From: an uncultured Spirochaetaceae bacterium
GTDB taxonomy: Bacteria; Spirochaetota; Spirochaetia; Sphaerochaetales; Sphaerochaetaceae
Direction of reading: 5' to 3'
Length of the DNA stretch: 64,000 bases
Assembly: GCA_944392985.1 (NCBI GenBank)
Contig: CALXYL010000009.1
Coordinates: 1 to 64,000, forward strand
The notes beneath the pieces are model-generated. The model was not told where the DNA came from. It was given only the letters and a program-made list of their open reading frames with translations, and did not search any database. This document shows positions 33,555 through 41,854 of this stretch, piece after piece; the first letter of the stretch is position 1, and each line of letters opens with the position of its first letter. The position numbers and the translations under genes were made by a program.

Positions 33555-34695
33555 GCTTGGCAATCATCAGAATCACCATGATCGCCATGGCAACTGAAAT
33601 CGTTGCGATTCCGCCCTCGATACCCGCTCTTTCTGCAACTGTGCCAACGACTGACGGCATGATGATCGCACCGACAGTGGCTGTCCCTATGCAGAGGCCG
33701 GTCGCTACTGTAGAGCTGTTGTAGCGCTGCTCCATCGTTGACAGCGTCGTAGGATAGATGCCGCTCATCGACAGCCCTACGAGGAAAACCGCAGCTGCAA
33801 TGACTGCTGGACTTGTTGCTGTGATCATCAGAACGAAGGAGGATGTCATCATCAGGCCAAGGATCAGGATGAGCACATTCCTGTTCAGCTTCGGAGAGAT
33901 CACAGCACACACAAGCCGCCCTATGAGGATCATGATCCACAGCAGTGACTGCATCGCTGTTGATACAGCCTCCGGGAAGATCCCCGCATCCTGGAAATAT
34001 GTGACAAGCCAGCCGATGAGGGATGCCTCCGAGCAGAGATAGAAGAACATTATGGCTGTATTGAGCCAGAAGCGGATAGAACGCGGTAATGCCCCATCAT
34101 CCTTCTCCTTTCTGGAGCGCGCCGAGGAAAGGCGGCTGAGAAGCACAAGAAGGAGTGCTGCAGCCATCAAAAGCGAGATACACCATGGCGCGATACGCCA
34201 CTCTGAGGGGATCACGGCGATGGCGATGATCGGAGAAAGGAACGCACCTATGGCAAATGACGCATGCAGAAGATTCAGGCCCGCAGCCTTGTTGTCGGCA
34301 TTCTCCCCAACGACGACATTCGTGATGTTGCTCATCGTACCCCGTCCTATGCCAGTAAGGAGGAATGCAGTGAAAAGCAATGCAGGGATCGGGGTGAATG
34401 TCAGCAGCAGGAGACCTGCGACGATGCAGCTTCCGAGGATGACTGTACTCTGCTTGCGCCCGATGAGGTAAGGTATGAACCCCGCCGCGATGACAGCTGT
34501 GAGGTTCCCTATCTGATGGGCAGAGAGCAGCAGTCCCTGGAATGAATAGCTGAGGCCGTACTCCTCACCCATCTCCGGCAGTATGGCCCCAAGAAGGGTG
34601 CTCATAGCGCCGGAAGCGAAGAAAACGAAATACATCCGGTATAGAAGGGAGCGGTTCTCCTTCCTGACACCGAGGAAATCACCAAGAGAGAACAT
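33526..34695 (-). CDS. Major facilitator superfamily transporter
   Basis: A 389-residue membrane protein with about 12 hydrophobic segments. The first cytoplasmic loop has a weak MFS A-motif (GFIPYLIGRKQST), and the sequence has the layout of FucP-like or YfkF-like sugar/drug permeases. A MMTSSFVLMITATSP helix and QSLLWIMILIGRLVCAVISPKLNR in the middle define the second half. The start at 34695 follows a TATAAT box by 7 nt and lacks a Shine-Dalgarno site. Substrate unknown. Confidence 0.78.
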   Translation of the reverse strand: MFSLGDFLGVRKENRSLLYRMYFVFFASGAMSTLLGAILPEMGEEYGLSYSFQGLLLSAHQIGNLTAVIAAGFIPYLIGRKQSTVILGSCIVAGLLLLTFTPIPALLFTAFLLTGIGRGTMSNITNVVVGENADNKAAGLNLLHASFAIGAFLSPIIAIAVIPSEWRIAPWCISLLMAAALLLVLLSRLSSARSRKEKDDGALPRSIRFWLNTAIMFFYLCSEASLIGWLVTYFQDAGIFPEAVSTAMQSLLWIMILIGRLVCAVISPKLNRNVLILILGLMMTSSFVLMITATSPAVIAAAVFLVGLSMSGIYPTTLSTMEQRYNSSTVATGLCIGTATVGAIIMPSVVGTVAERAGIEGGIATISVAMAIMVILMIAKLIVERKKGR

Positions 34696-34702
34696 ACCGG
34701 TG

Positions 34703-34731
34703 ATTATACCGATACAATCTCAGAGCGTGAA
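34703..34731 (-). promoter_or_regulatory. Promoter of the MFS gene
   Basis: On the minus strand TTCACG, 17-nt spacer, perfect TATAAT ending 7 nt before the ATG at 34695. The -35 lies in the last codons of the flavodoxin gene. Predicted leaderless mRNA. Confidence 0.65.
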
Positions 34732-35253
34732 GCCGGCTTTCTCCAGATAATCCCTCAGCTTTGCCACTGCATCAGCCCTGTTCTCCTGCACTGATGTGCC
34801 GCGGATAGCGATGCCAGGCATTATCCTTGCCTTCGGATACACGCCTGAAAGGCAGCGGTCAGTCATGCCCAGCCCATTTCCTTCGTGGGTGCACACAGGA
34901 TAAACCATAAGCCCATCGGTATTGATTCCATCGAGGAAGGTATAGACAGGCATCGGAAGATCTCCCCACCAGTTCGGATAGACAAGGATCAATGACTCGA
35001 GGCCGCTGCTATCGGGCAGCGGGAAGCGGAGGGAAGGACGCTCATTTGAATCGCGCTCAGCCTTCGCAGCCTTGCTGCACTCTTCATAATCCTCTGGATA
35101 GCCCTTTTCGGAAGCGATCTCGTAAACAGGAGCGGAAAGCATCGATGCAGCCTCCTTGGCAAGGATCTCCCCATTGCCCTCCTTTATCGAACCGACAAGA
35201 TAATTCTCCCCCTTCCTGGAGAAGAAAGCCACAAGTGTTCTGCTGTTATCCAT
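34720..35253 (-). CDS. Flavodoxin-family protein
   Basis: A 177-residue flavodoxin-like protein. The N-terminus TLVAFFSRKGENY contains the FMN phosphate-binding loop (usual form S-x-T-G-N-T/S) in a modified form, and PNWWGDLPMPVYTFLDG (residues ~95-112) is the aromatic isoalloxazine loop of the long-chain YqcA/BF3738-type flavodoxins. AAGGAG stands 6 nt before the ATG at 35253. It is the last gene of the amino-acid ABC operon, 10 bp after the binding-protein gene, and may serve redox reactions linked to the imported amino acid. Confidence 0.8.
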   Translation of the reverse strand: MDNSRTLVAFFSRKGENYLVGSIKEGNGEILAKEAASMLSAPVYEIASEKGYPEDYEECSKAAKAERDSNERPSLRFPLPDSSGLESLILVYPNWWGDLPMPVYTFLDGINTDGLMVYPVCTHEGNGLGMTDRCLSGVYPKARIMPGIAIRGTSVQENRADAVAKLRDYLEKAGFTL

Positions 35254-35263
35254 AATATGCTCC

Positions 35264-36070
35264 TTATTCCGCTGCTGCGGAGATGTCATTGCCGAAATAC
35301 TTCACAGAAAGAGCGGAAAGTTCCCCTGAAGCGCGCATCTGGCTGATGGCCTCATTGATTGCCTGAAGCAGGGATGCGCTGTCCTCACCCTTCCTTACAG
35401 GAATCGAGACGATGGATGCATCATCGGTGAGTGCCGCGATGCGGATCGGGGCATCTGGATGCTGGGCCATGTAATCATAGTAGGTAACCTCTGCATTCAG
35501 CGTCGCATCGACCCTTCCTGCCATGAGAAGCTCGATTGTCTGGGCAAGATCATCAACGCCAGTAGCTGTCGCTCCATAGCTTTCGGCAAGTGCGGCATAT
35601 GTGCTTGCAAGCGTATTCGCCGTGGTCTTTCCATCCAGATCCTCGAAGGAGGAAATAGACTCATCCCCATCGCGCACGATGATCGCGGTCCTGATGTATG
35701 CATAGGGATCGGAGAAGTCATAAGCCCCTCTTCTCTCGTCAGTGACCTCAACACCGTTGGCGACGATATCATAGCGTGCGGCATTCAATCCAGCGAAAAG
35801 CCCATCCCATTCACCTTCCACGAACTCCGCCTCGACGCCGAGATGCTTTGCAATGCCCTTCGCGACCTCTACATCATAGCCGACGAGAACATCGTTCTCA
35901 TCATGATACGTCCATGGCGCCCATGTACCCTCTGTCGCCACGATAAGGGTACCGCGCTCCTTTATCCTCTCAAGAAGATCGCCATCGCTCTCCTCTTCCC
36001 TGCTGCATGAAACAGCAAGGACCATCATCAGGGCCACTGCGATGGCCACTGCCTTATATGCTCTCCTCAT
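35264..36070 (-). CDS. Amino-acid ABC transporter binding lipoprotein
   Basis: A 268-residue family 3 solute-binding protein with a lipoprotein signal (MVLAVSC, Cys near residue 22). Typical features are GTLIVATEGTWAPWTYHDENDVLVGYDVEVAKGIA (residues ~40-74, given here in part as the motif start GTLIVATEG), the DGLFAGLNAARYDIVANGV segment and the STYAALAESYGA region. It overlaps the ATPase gene by 4 bp. Polar or sulphur amino acids such as cystine are common ligands of this subfamily; the specific ligand is not decidable here. Confidence 0.86.
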   Translation of the reverse strand: MRRAYKAVAIAVALMMVLAVSCSREEESDGDLLERIKERGTLIVATEGTWAPWTYHDENDVLVGYDVEVAKGIAKHLGVEAEFVEGEWDGLFAGLNAARYDIVANGVEVTDERRGAYDFSDPYAYIRTAIIVRDGDESISSFEDLDGKTTANTLASTYAALAESYGATATGVDDLAQTIELLMAGRVDATLNAEVTYYDYMAQHPDAPIRIAALTDDASIVSIPVRKGEDSASLLQAINEAISQMRASGELSALSVKYFGNDISAAAE

Positions 36071-36807
36071 CTGTGATCCTCCAGCCTGAGAAACGCCCGT
36101 GTCCTTTCCTCACGGGGCGAAGAGAAGAATGCCTCTGTGCGGCCCGTCTCCACAACGGTGCCGCCTTCCATGAATACAACATGCCTTGAGACATTCCTCG
36201 CGAAATCCATTGCATGGGTGACAACGACCATCGTCATGCCCTCCTCTGCAAGCATCCTCATCACCGACAGCACCTCATCCGCAAGTTCCGGATCCAGTGC
36301 CGACGTCGGCTCATCAAAATATACTATCTCGGGATCGGAGGCTATCGCGCGGGCTATCGCGACGCGCTGCTGCTGGCCGCCGGAGAGCTCAGAAGGATAG
36401 TGCCTCGCCCAATCCTTCATGCCCACCTTCTCCAGTGTCGCCTCCGCCTTCTCCACCGCTTCCTTCTTCGGCATATGGCGTACGACGATGAGCCCCTCCG
36501 TCACATTCTCCAGCGCGCTCTTATTGCGGAAGAGATTGAAGTTCTGGAACACGAAGCCCGTTCTCCTCCTGACAGCCGCCGCATCGCGCTTTGTCATGGA
36601 ACTCATATCATAGCGCTCCCCGGAGAACTCCATCACGCCCCTGCCCGCGCTCTCAAGGAAGTTCATGCATCGCAGCAACGTGGTCTTGCCGGAGCCGCTG
36701 GGGCCAAGAAGTGCGACGACATCGCCTTTCCCAACCTCCAGGCTGATCCCCTTCAGGACCTCCGTCCCGCCGAAGGACTTATGCACATCGCTTATGCTGA
36801 GAATCAT
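36067..36807 (-). CDS. Amino-acid ABC transporter ATPase (GlnQ-type)
   Basis: A 246-residue ATPase of the polar amino-acid uptake family. Walker A GPSGSGKTT (residues ~35-43), Q-loop FVFQNFNLF, signature LSGGQQQR, Walker B IVYFDEPTSALDPE and H-loop VTHAM are all intact. It overlaps the permease gene upstream and the binding-protein gene downstream by 4 bp each, so the three are made in fixed ratio. Confidence 0.92.
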   Translation of the reverse strand: MILSISDVHKSFGGTEVLKGISLEVGKGDVVALLGPSGSGKTTLLRCMNFLESAGRGVMEFSGERYDMSSMTKRDAAAVRRRTGFVFQNFNLFRNKSALENVTEGLIVVRHMPKKEAVEKAEATLEKVGMKDWARHYPSELSGGQQQRVAIARAIASDPEIVYFDEPTSALDPELADEVLSVMRMLAEEGMTMVVVTHAMDFARNVSRHVVFMEGGTVVETGRTEAFFSSPREERTRAFLRLEDHR

Positions 36808-37469
36808 ATCCTGTACCTCCCCAGCTTCTTCTCACCATAACGCTGCAGCCGTGTAAGGACGGTGCAGAAGATGAGGTATATGATCCCGACCTCGATATAA
36901 AGCGCCAGCGGTTCATAGGTGCGGGCAACGATGCGCTGTGTCGCCATGAACATCTCAGTCACCGTTATGTTAGCGGCAAGGGATGTGTCCTTTGTCATCG
37001 ATATCACGGAGTTGGCAAGCGTCGGGAATGAGATCCGGAGCGCCTGGGGCAGCAGGATCCTCCTCATGATCTGCATATAGGACATCCCGATGCATTCCCC
37101 CGCCTCCATCTGCCCATATGGAACAGCCTCCAGTCCGGCGCGGATCGTTTCCGCACAGTAAGCTCCCTCATTGATCGCAAAGACGATGACGGCCGCCGGA
37201 AACGGATCGATCAGTATCCCGATATTAGGCAAGCCATAGAACACGACAAAAAGCTGGACAAGCAGCGGCGTTCCCCTGATGACCCAGACGTAGAATCGCG
37301 CGATATCCTTCAGCACCCTCACCTTCGCGTACTGTATCAGGGCAACGACGATTGCGATGACAAGCGCGAGGGCAAAGGAAATCACAGTCAGAGGTATAGT
37401 GACTGTCAGTCCCGGTATGAGGATCCTGAAGAACGAATCTGCAAGGATCGACAGAACACGCTCGCTCAT
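36804..37469 (-). CDS. Amino-acid ABC transporter permease
   Basis: A 221-residue His/Glu/Gln/Arg-type permease with about five hydrophobic segments; the RGTPLLVQLFVVFYGLP motif (residues ~65-81) and the EAA-type loop (GQMEAGECIGMSYMQIMRRI, near residue 120) are characteristic. GGAGG stands 5 nt before the ATG. First gene of the operon permease-ATPase-binding protein-flavodoxin. Confidence 0.9.
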   Translation of the reverse strand: MSERVLSILADSFFRILIPGLTVTIPLTVISFALALVIAIVVALIQYAKVRVLKDIARFYVWVIRGTPLLVQLFVVFYGLPNIGILIDPFPAAVIVFAINEGAYCAETIRAGLEAVPYGQMEAGECIGMSYMQIMRRILLPQALRISFPTLANSVISMTKDTSLAANITVTEMFMATQRIVARTYEPLALYIEVGIIYLIFCTVLTRLQRYGEKKLGRYRI

Positions 37470-37561
37470 GCCATCCTCCCATATATATCCATCAAAGCCA
37501 ATGAATTCTCCTTATGACTTCATCATAGATGAAGAGGCAGCGCTTTCCGCCACCGATAGCA

Positions 37562-37590
37562 AATATAGCGGAGAAAGCGCGATACAGCAA
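37562..37590 (-). promoter_or_regulatory. Promoter of the amino-acid ABC operon
   Basis: On the minus strand TTGCTG, 17-nt spacer, TATATT. The spacer and downstream region carry the inverted repeat CGCTTTC(N)CGC / GCG(N)GAAAGCG (37541-37579), which could be an operator or form an RNA hairpin. A second hairpin CTTCATC-TAT-GATGAAG is in the 85-nt leader. Confidence 0.6.
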
Positions 37591-37692
37591 ATGCCCGATC
37601 ATCCCCCTCAGCGGGAATAACATTGCCAGATCCTGTCAATTTCTTGCTATATAGGAAATAGCATCATCACATTGTTATTGTACTCAGAATAA

Positions 37693-37709
37693 TTAACAGA
37701 TTACTAACA
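37693..37709 (+). promoter_or_regulatory. PHO-box-like direct repeat before the Pit gene
   Basis: TTAACA-N5-CTAACA, two copies with an 11-bp period, the geometry of PhoB/PhoP response-regulator sites. It lies 75 bp upstream of the Pit phosphate transporter gene. Binding is an inference. Confidence 0.4.
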
Positions 37710-37782
37710 CTTTCAGGCCCTTGGAATGTTTACATGGATTTAACTGTTGCTTTACGATTCCTACGGAGGAAGGATCACAGGA

Positions 37783-38835
37783 ATGGATGTAACATTCTCA
37801 TACTTCTGGCAGCAGGTGCTATCCTCACCCGCTCTGATGATAACATCGCTCCTGACGCTTGGCGTCATCTTCGTCAACGGCTGGACCGATGCCCCCAATG
37901 CAATCGCGACCTGCATCACCACACGATGCATGAGGCCGCGGCCAGCAATCATGATGAGCGCTGCATTCAACTTCCTCGGCGTATTCATCATGACCCATAT
38001 CAACGCATCGGTTGCCTCCACGATAAGCAACATGGTGGATTTCGGAAATGACACGCATACAGCGCTTCTTGCCCTTTCCGCCGCCCTGTTCTCAATCGTC
38101 GTCTACAGCACCGCCGCCTCCCATTTCGGGATCCCGACCAGCGAAAGCCATAGCCTGATCGCGGGCCTTACCGGGGCCGCAATCGCTGCCGGAGAGGGGC
38201 TGGGATCGATAAACGGGCATGAGTGGATCAAGGTCATATACGGTCTTGTGCTATCGCTCGCGCTTGGCTTTGTGATGGGCTTCCTGGTCTGCAGGCTCGT
38301 AGTAGCGATCTGCCGCCGTATGGACAGGAGACGCACGAACAGGGTATTCAGGCTCGCCCAGATCGCAGGAGCTGCGGCGATGAGCTTCATGCATGGCGCT
38401 CAGGACGGACAGAAATTCATCGGCGTCCTCTTCCTTGGAATCGCATTCGCCAATGGGGAGTCGAGCGTGCATGGCGTTCTGATCCCGGTATGGCTGATGG
38501 TGCTCTGCTCCATCGTCATGGGCGTGGGAACAAGTGTCGGAGGGGAGAAGATCATCCGCTCTGTAGGGATGGATATGGTCAAGCTGGAGAAGTACCAGGG
38601 ATTCAGCGCGGATGCCGCGGCATCGCTTTGCCTCCTCTTCTCCTCCGTATTCGGCATTCCAGTATCGACAACGCATACAAAGACCAGCGCGATCATGGGG
38701 GTGGGCGCATCCCGCCGTCTGAGCGCAATCAATTTCGGCGTCGTCAGGGACATGATGCTCACATGGGTATTCACATTCCCTGGCTGCGGAATCATCAGCT
38801 TCCTGATGGCCAAGCTCTTCCTGGCCATCTTCTAA
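37783..38835 (+). CDS. pit: Inorganic phosphate transporter (PiT family)
   Basis: A 350-residue membrane protein of the Pit (SLC20) family, importing phosphate with a cation. The two inverted-repeat signatures are visible: GWTDAPNAIATCITTR in the first TM region (residues ~33-48) and GVGTSVGGEKIIRSVG with the GIPVSTTHTKTSAIMGVG block (about residues 255-320), plus the STAASHFGIPTSESH motif in the middle. A GGA-rich site precedes the ATG at 37783; the open frame starts 12 codons earlier. The DUF47 partner gene follows 10 bp downstream. Confidence 0.9.
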   Translation: MDVTFSYFWQQVLSSPALMITSLLTLGVIFVNGWTDAPNAIATCITTRCMRPRPAIMMSAAFNFLGVFIMTHINASVASTISNMVDFGNDTHTALLALSAALFSIVVYSTAASHFGIPTSESHSLIAGLTGAAIAAGEGLGSINGHEWIKVIYGLVLSLALGFVMGFLVCRLVVAICRRMDRRRTNRVFRLAQIAGAAAMSFMHGAQDGQKFIGVLFLGIAFANGESSVHGVLIPVWLMVLCSIVMGVGTSVGGEKIIRSVGMDMVKLEKYQGFSADAAASLCLLFSSVFGIPVSTTHTKTSAIMGVGASRRLSAINFGVVRDMMLTWVFTFPGCGIISFLMAKLFLAIF

Positions 38836-38845
38836 GGAGGGAAAA

Positions 38846-39469
38846 ATGGCAAAGAAGCAGGACACATTCTATTTTGACACATTCGCGCTCTGCGCTAAGC
38901 ACGCAGTCGAGGCCGCCGCGATCCTCAAGCGCTGCATCTCGGAATACGATCCGGATAACCTTTCACCGGTCCTGGATGAGATACACAGGACAGAGCATGA
39001 TGCAGACATGAAGAAGCATGAGCTGATGAACGTGCTCGCAAAGGCTTTCATCACCCCGATCGAGAGGGATGACATCATCCTTCTCAGCCAGTGCCTCGAT
39101 GAGGTCGTGGACCAGATCGAGGATGTCGTGCTCCGCCTCTACTGCGATAACGTCCGATCAATCCGTCCGGAGATGCCCGCCGCTGTCGATGTCGTGGAAC
39201 GCTGCTGCATCGAGATGGAGAAGATGATGGATGACTTCCGCGACTTCAAGCATTCATCGACGCTCAAGGAGAGGATCATCAGCATCAACACGATGGAGGA
39301 GGAAGCCGACAGGCTCTTCATAGAGAGCATGAGGAATATCCACACGACGGAAACGGATCCCCTGCAGATCATCATCTGGCGCGATATCTTCCGCTACCTC
39401 GAGCAGTGCGCGGATGCCTGTGAGCATGTCGCGGATGCATGCGAGAAAGCATACATGAACAACACGTGA
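38846..39469 (+). CDS. PhoU-like DUF47 protein
   Basis: A 207-residue all-helical protein of the DUF47/PhoU-like family, which accompanies Pit transporters and is thought to control phosphate uptake. The paired acidic metal-site motifs (HRTEHDAD near residue 50 and NTMEEEADRLF near residue 150) are present. AAGGAGGG precedes the ATG. Only 10 bp separate it from pit, so both act as one unit. Confidence 0.88.
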   Translation: MAKKQDTFYFDTFALCAKHAVEAAAILKRCISEYDPDNLSPVLDEIHRTEHDADMKKHELMNVLAKAFITPIERDDIILLSQCLDEVVDQIEDVVLRLYCDNVRSIRPEMPAAVDVVERCCIEMEKMMDDFRDFKHSSTLKERIISINTMEEEADRLFIESMRNIHTTETDPLQIIIWRDIFRYLEQCADACEHVADACEKAYMNNT

Positions 39470-39473
39470 GATA

Positions 39474-39502
39474 TTGGTGTTTCAATATCCTTGTGCAATA
39501 AT
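39474..39502 (+). promoter_or_regulatory. Promoter of the small barrel gene
   Basis: TTGGTG, 17-nt spacer, TGC-AATAAT (extended -10) ending exactly 6 nt before the ATG at 39509. No Shine-Dalgarno. Predicted leaderless. Confidence 0.6.
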
Positions 39503-39508
39503 CACAGT

Positions 39509-40087
39509 ATGAAAAGACGCATATCAGTGGCAGTTGCCATCATCATGCTGCTTGCAGCTTCGCTTTCAGCCGCCCCCCTGTTCCAGATAGGAGGGCTTGT
39601 CTCCTACAACAAGTCGATCGCAGATATAAAGGAGGATGAAGGCGTTGTCCTCAGCTTCGGCAATTTCTCCCTTGGAGCTGATGCCCGCCTGACGCTCTTC
39701 AAGCATCTCAACCTCGACATCCCCGCAACCATCGGCTTCGGCGAAGGGAACTTCACCATCGCAACGATTCCGACGGTGAACTTCAACCTGCCCATCACGC
39801 CGTTCTTCGACCTTGCAGTCGGCGCCGGCACACAGCTCGATTTCGTCAGGTCCGATGGCGCTTGGTCTGTCAATGGACGTGAATTCGACAGCTTTGGAGA
39901 GGCTATCGCATCATCAAAGCTCGTTTACAGGGCCGCTCTGACAGTCAACGTCACCATGGTCAGCATCGGTCTATCCGCAGTTTTCCCTGGAAGCGAGACT
40001 TTCAACGGAGGCGATGTCCTTGGCATCTTCACCCCATCATGGGAAAACTCCAGGATATCAGCCTCAGTGCTCTTCAACTTCCTCTGA
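39509..40087 (+). CDS. Small secreted beta-barrel-like protein
   Basis: A 192-residue protein with a signal peptide (residues 1-22, ...LAASLSAAP). The mature sequence consists of alternating hydrophobic/polar strands and ends with VLFNFL, like small outer-membrane barrels. The start at 39509 follows a predicted promoter directly. It converges on the SIS-domain gene. No family recognised. Confidence 0.6.
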   Translation: MKRRISVAVAIIMLLAASLSAAPLFQIGGLVSYNKSIADIKEDEGVVLSFGNFSLGADARLTLFKHLNLDIPATIGFGEGNFTIATIPTVNFNLPITPFFDLAVGAGTQLDFVRSDGAWSVNGREFDSFGEAIASSKLVYRAALTVNVTMVSIGLSAVFPGSETFNGGDVLGIFTPSWENSRISASVLFNFL

Positions 40088-40098
40088 GCCACACGGCC

Positions 40099-41151
40099 TT
40101 ACACCTTCGTCCCCAGCTCTGACGCGATCCTCCTGAAACGACGCGCACCCTCATCTGCATCCCCGCTTATCCCGGGGATGCATGCTGATACGACCTGCAG
40201 CGGGAGGATGAATGCAAATGGATGGAGGTACTCCTTTCCCTGCGTATCGAGAGTGAGATGATGCCCCTCATAGGACGGGATGCCAGAAGAGATCGTGAAT
40301 ACGCTTCCTGAAGATCTGCTGTGCATTGAGGCTATCCTCTCGATCCGACCCCTCTCAGGGCATCCTGCCTCCGGAAGCAGATAGAAGCCTCCGACGCTCT
40401 CCGAAACCGAACAGAAGGCTCCATGGAGATACTCCTCCGCCTCAAATGCCGCAGCTGGCATAAGGATTGTCTCCATCATCTTCAGCGCGCCTTCAGCTGC
40501 AATAGGATAATCGATGCCCTGACCTACAACATACCTTACCGATGGAGAATCAAGCGCATCGGCGTTCTCTTCCACCCATCGCTCAGAGACAAGGATATTC
40601 CTCTCCGTGATGGAAGCCTGTGCTGAGAGCTCGTTGAGGATGTGCCTGCACTCTCCTTCGCTGATCCTCCCCATAGCCCTGGCTGCCGAGAGAGCAAGAA
40701 GATAAAGGATAGCCACTGTAGCTGTATAGCCCTTCGTCCTCGCACCAACGCTCTCCTCCCCGGCTGGCATGAGGATATGACCATCTGTATGGCTGCAAAG
40801 CGGACTGCTGCTGTCAGCAGTCACGGAGAATGAACGGCAGCTGCAGCGGTCAGCGGCTGCGATTGTGTTCATGGATGCCCCGCTCTGGGAGATGAAGAAA
40901 GCCAGTGACGATGGATGCGATGAGACATAGCGTGAAGAAAGGAAAAGATGCACGGGGATGCCGAGCATCCTCTCCATGAATGGAACAGCGGCATAGGAAG
41001 CGTTCCAGCTCGTTCCGCTCCCGATGAGATCAACAGATGAAATACCTTCACCGAATGCCTCTGAAAAAGGCGCGCAGAGATCCTTCCATCCTTCGACGGC
41101 GCCTGCGAGCACCATCCCCTGCTCCCGGATGCAGTCAATCATCCTGACCAT
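40099..41151 (-). CDS. SIS-domain phosphosugar isomerase/deaminase-like protein
   Basis: A 350-residue protein with two sugar-isomerase (SIS) domains as in the C-terminal half of GlmS and in AgaS or FrlB. First domain: DLIGSGTSWNASYA (phosphosugar loop) and FFISQSGASMNT; second: VVGQGIDYPIAAEGALKMMET with the GALK-x-x-E signature. GAGGAGG stands 5 nt before the ATG at 41151. Last gene of the nine-gene operon; it may deaminate or isomerise an amino-sugar phosphate made from the imported substrate. Confidence 0.8.
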   Translation of the reverse strand: MVRMIDCIREQGMVLAGAVEGWKDLCAPFSEAFGEGISSVDLIGSGTSWNASYAAVPFMERMLGIPVHLFLSSRYVSSHPSSLAFFISQSGASMNTIAAADRCSCRSFSVTADSSSPLCSHTDGHILMPAGEESVGARTKGYTATVAILYLLALSAARAMGRISEGECRHILNELSAQASITERNILVSERWVEENADALDSPSVRYVVGQGIDYPIAAEGALKMMETILMPAAAFEAEEYLHGAFCSVSESVGGFYLLPEAGCPERGRIERIASMHSRSSGSVFTISSGIPSYEGHHLTLDTQGKEYLHPFAFILPLQVVSACIPGISGDADEGARRFRRIASELGTKV

Positions 41152-41161
41152 GCTTGCCTCC

Positions 41162-41839
41162 TCAGGATACGGGCTCCTTGAGCCACATGTACTTCTCGGT
41201 GAAATGGAATTCAAGCGCCTTGATGTACGCCTCGAAATCCTTTCTCTCCAGCGCCTCGACTATGCGCGCGTGCTTGAGATACCTCACGTCAAGATCCTCA
41301 TCGATGAACTTGTCCTTGATGAATTTATTGCACGCCCATGTGGAATCAACGAAGGCGGAAAGGACGCTGTTGCCTATTCCGGAAAGAAGGACGTGATGGA
41401 ATTCCTCATCCAGGCTGTAGAAATCCTTGAATGGTTCTGCGGTCCTCATGCGCTCAGTAAGGTCCTTCAGCTTCTCAAGCCCCTCCGGCGACAGGGAATC
41501 AAAGCTCGCCCGAGCGAACCCGATCTCCAGCACCTGCCTCACCTGCATCGACTGCACGACAATGGCAGTCTCGCTTCCGAGGAGATTGAGGAACATGCAG
41601 CTTGAGATGAATCCGGAATCGAACTGGTTGATGATCTTGCCTACCCCGTTACGGGAGGAGACAACACCCATGATCTCCAAAGCCTTCGTAGCCTCTCTCA
41701 GCACGTTGCGGGAAACACCGAACATCCTCATCATCTCCATCTCTGATGGAAGCACATCCCCTGGCTGCAGGTTATTCTTTATGATGTAGTCCTTGATCTC
41801 ATTGTAGACGTACTGATACAGCTTCTGTCCCTTCTCCAT
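41162..41839 (-). CDS. GntR/FadR-family transcription regulator
   Basis: A 225-residue regulator: N-terminal winged helix with LPSEMEMMRMFGVSRNVLREATKAL (residues ~30-54, key residues PSE and SRNVLREA) and a C-terminal FCD ligand domain (EFHHVLL, HARIVEALERKDFEAY). NanR of E. coli belongs to this subfamily. It is encoded within the sialate-type operon and probably binds the TTGTACTACAA-like sites before the first gene, whose sequence fits the subfamily consensus TnGTnnnACnA. The effector could be a sialic acid or its breakdown product. Confidence 0.85.
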   Translation of the reverse strand: MEKGQKLYQYVYNEIKDYIIKNNLQPGDVLPSEMEMMRMFGVSRNVLREATKALEIMGVVSSRNGVGKIINQFDSGFISSCMFLNLLGSETAIVVQSMQVRQVLEIGFARASFDSLSPEGLEKLKDLTERMRTAEPFKDFYSLDEEFHHVLLSGIGNSVLSAFVDSTWACNKFIKDKFIDEDLDVRYLKHARIVEALERKDFEAYIKALEFHFTEKYMWLKEPVS

Positions 41840-41854
41840 CGAAGTCTCCCCCTG

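Larger units (their letters stand above)
37470..37782. other. Intergenic regulatory region between divergent transport operons
   Basis: About 310 bp without a gene. It holds the minus-strand promoter, leader and inverted repeats of the amino-acid transporter and the plus-strand control region of the Pit operon, including a TTAACA/CTAACA direct repeat. No known riboswitch consensus was recognised. Confidence 0.6.

Noticed and set aside
37480-37620. Riboswitch in the leader of the amino-acid ABC operon
   Set aside because: Two hairpins are visible but neither the lysine, glycine, SAM nor T-box consensus could be matched; the larger repeat spans the promoter, so it is more likely DNA-level.
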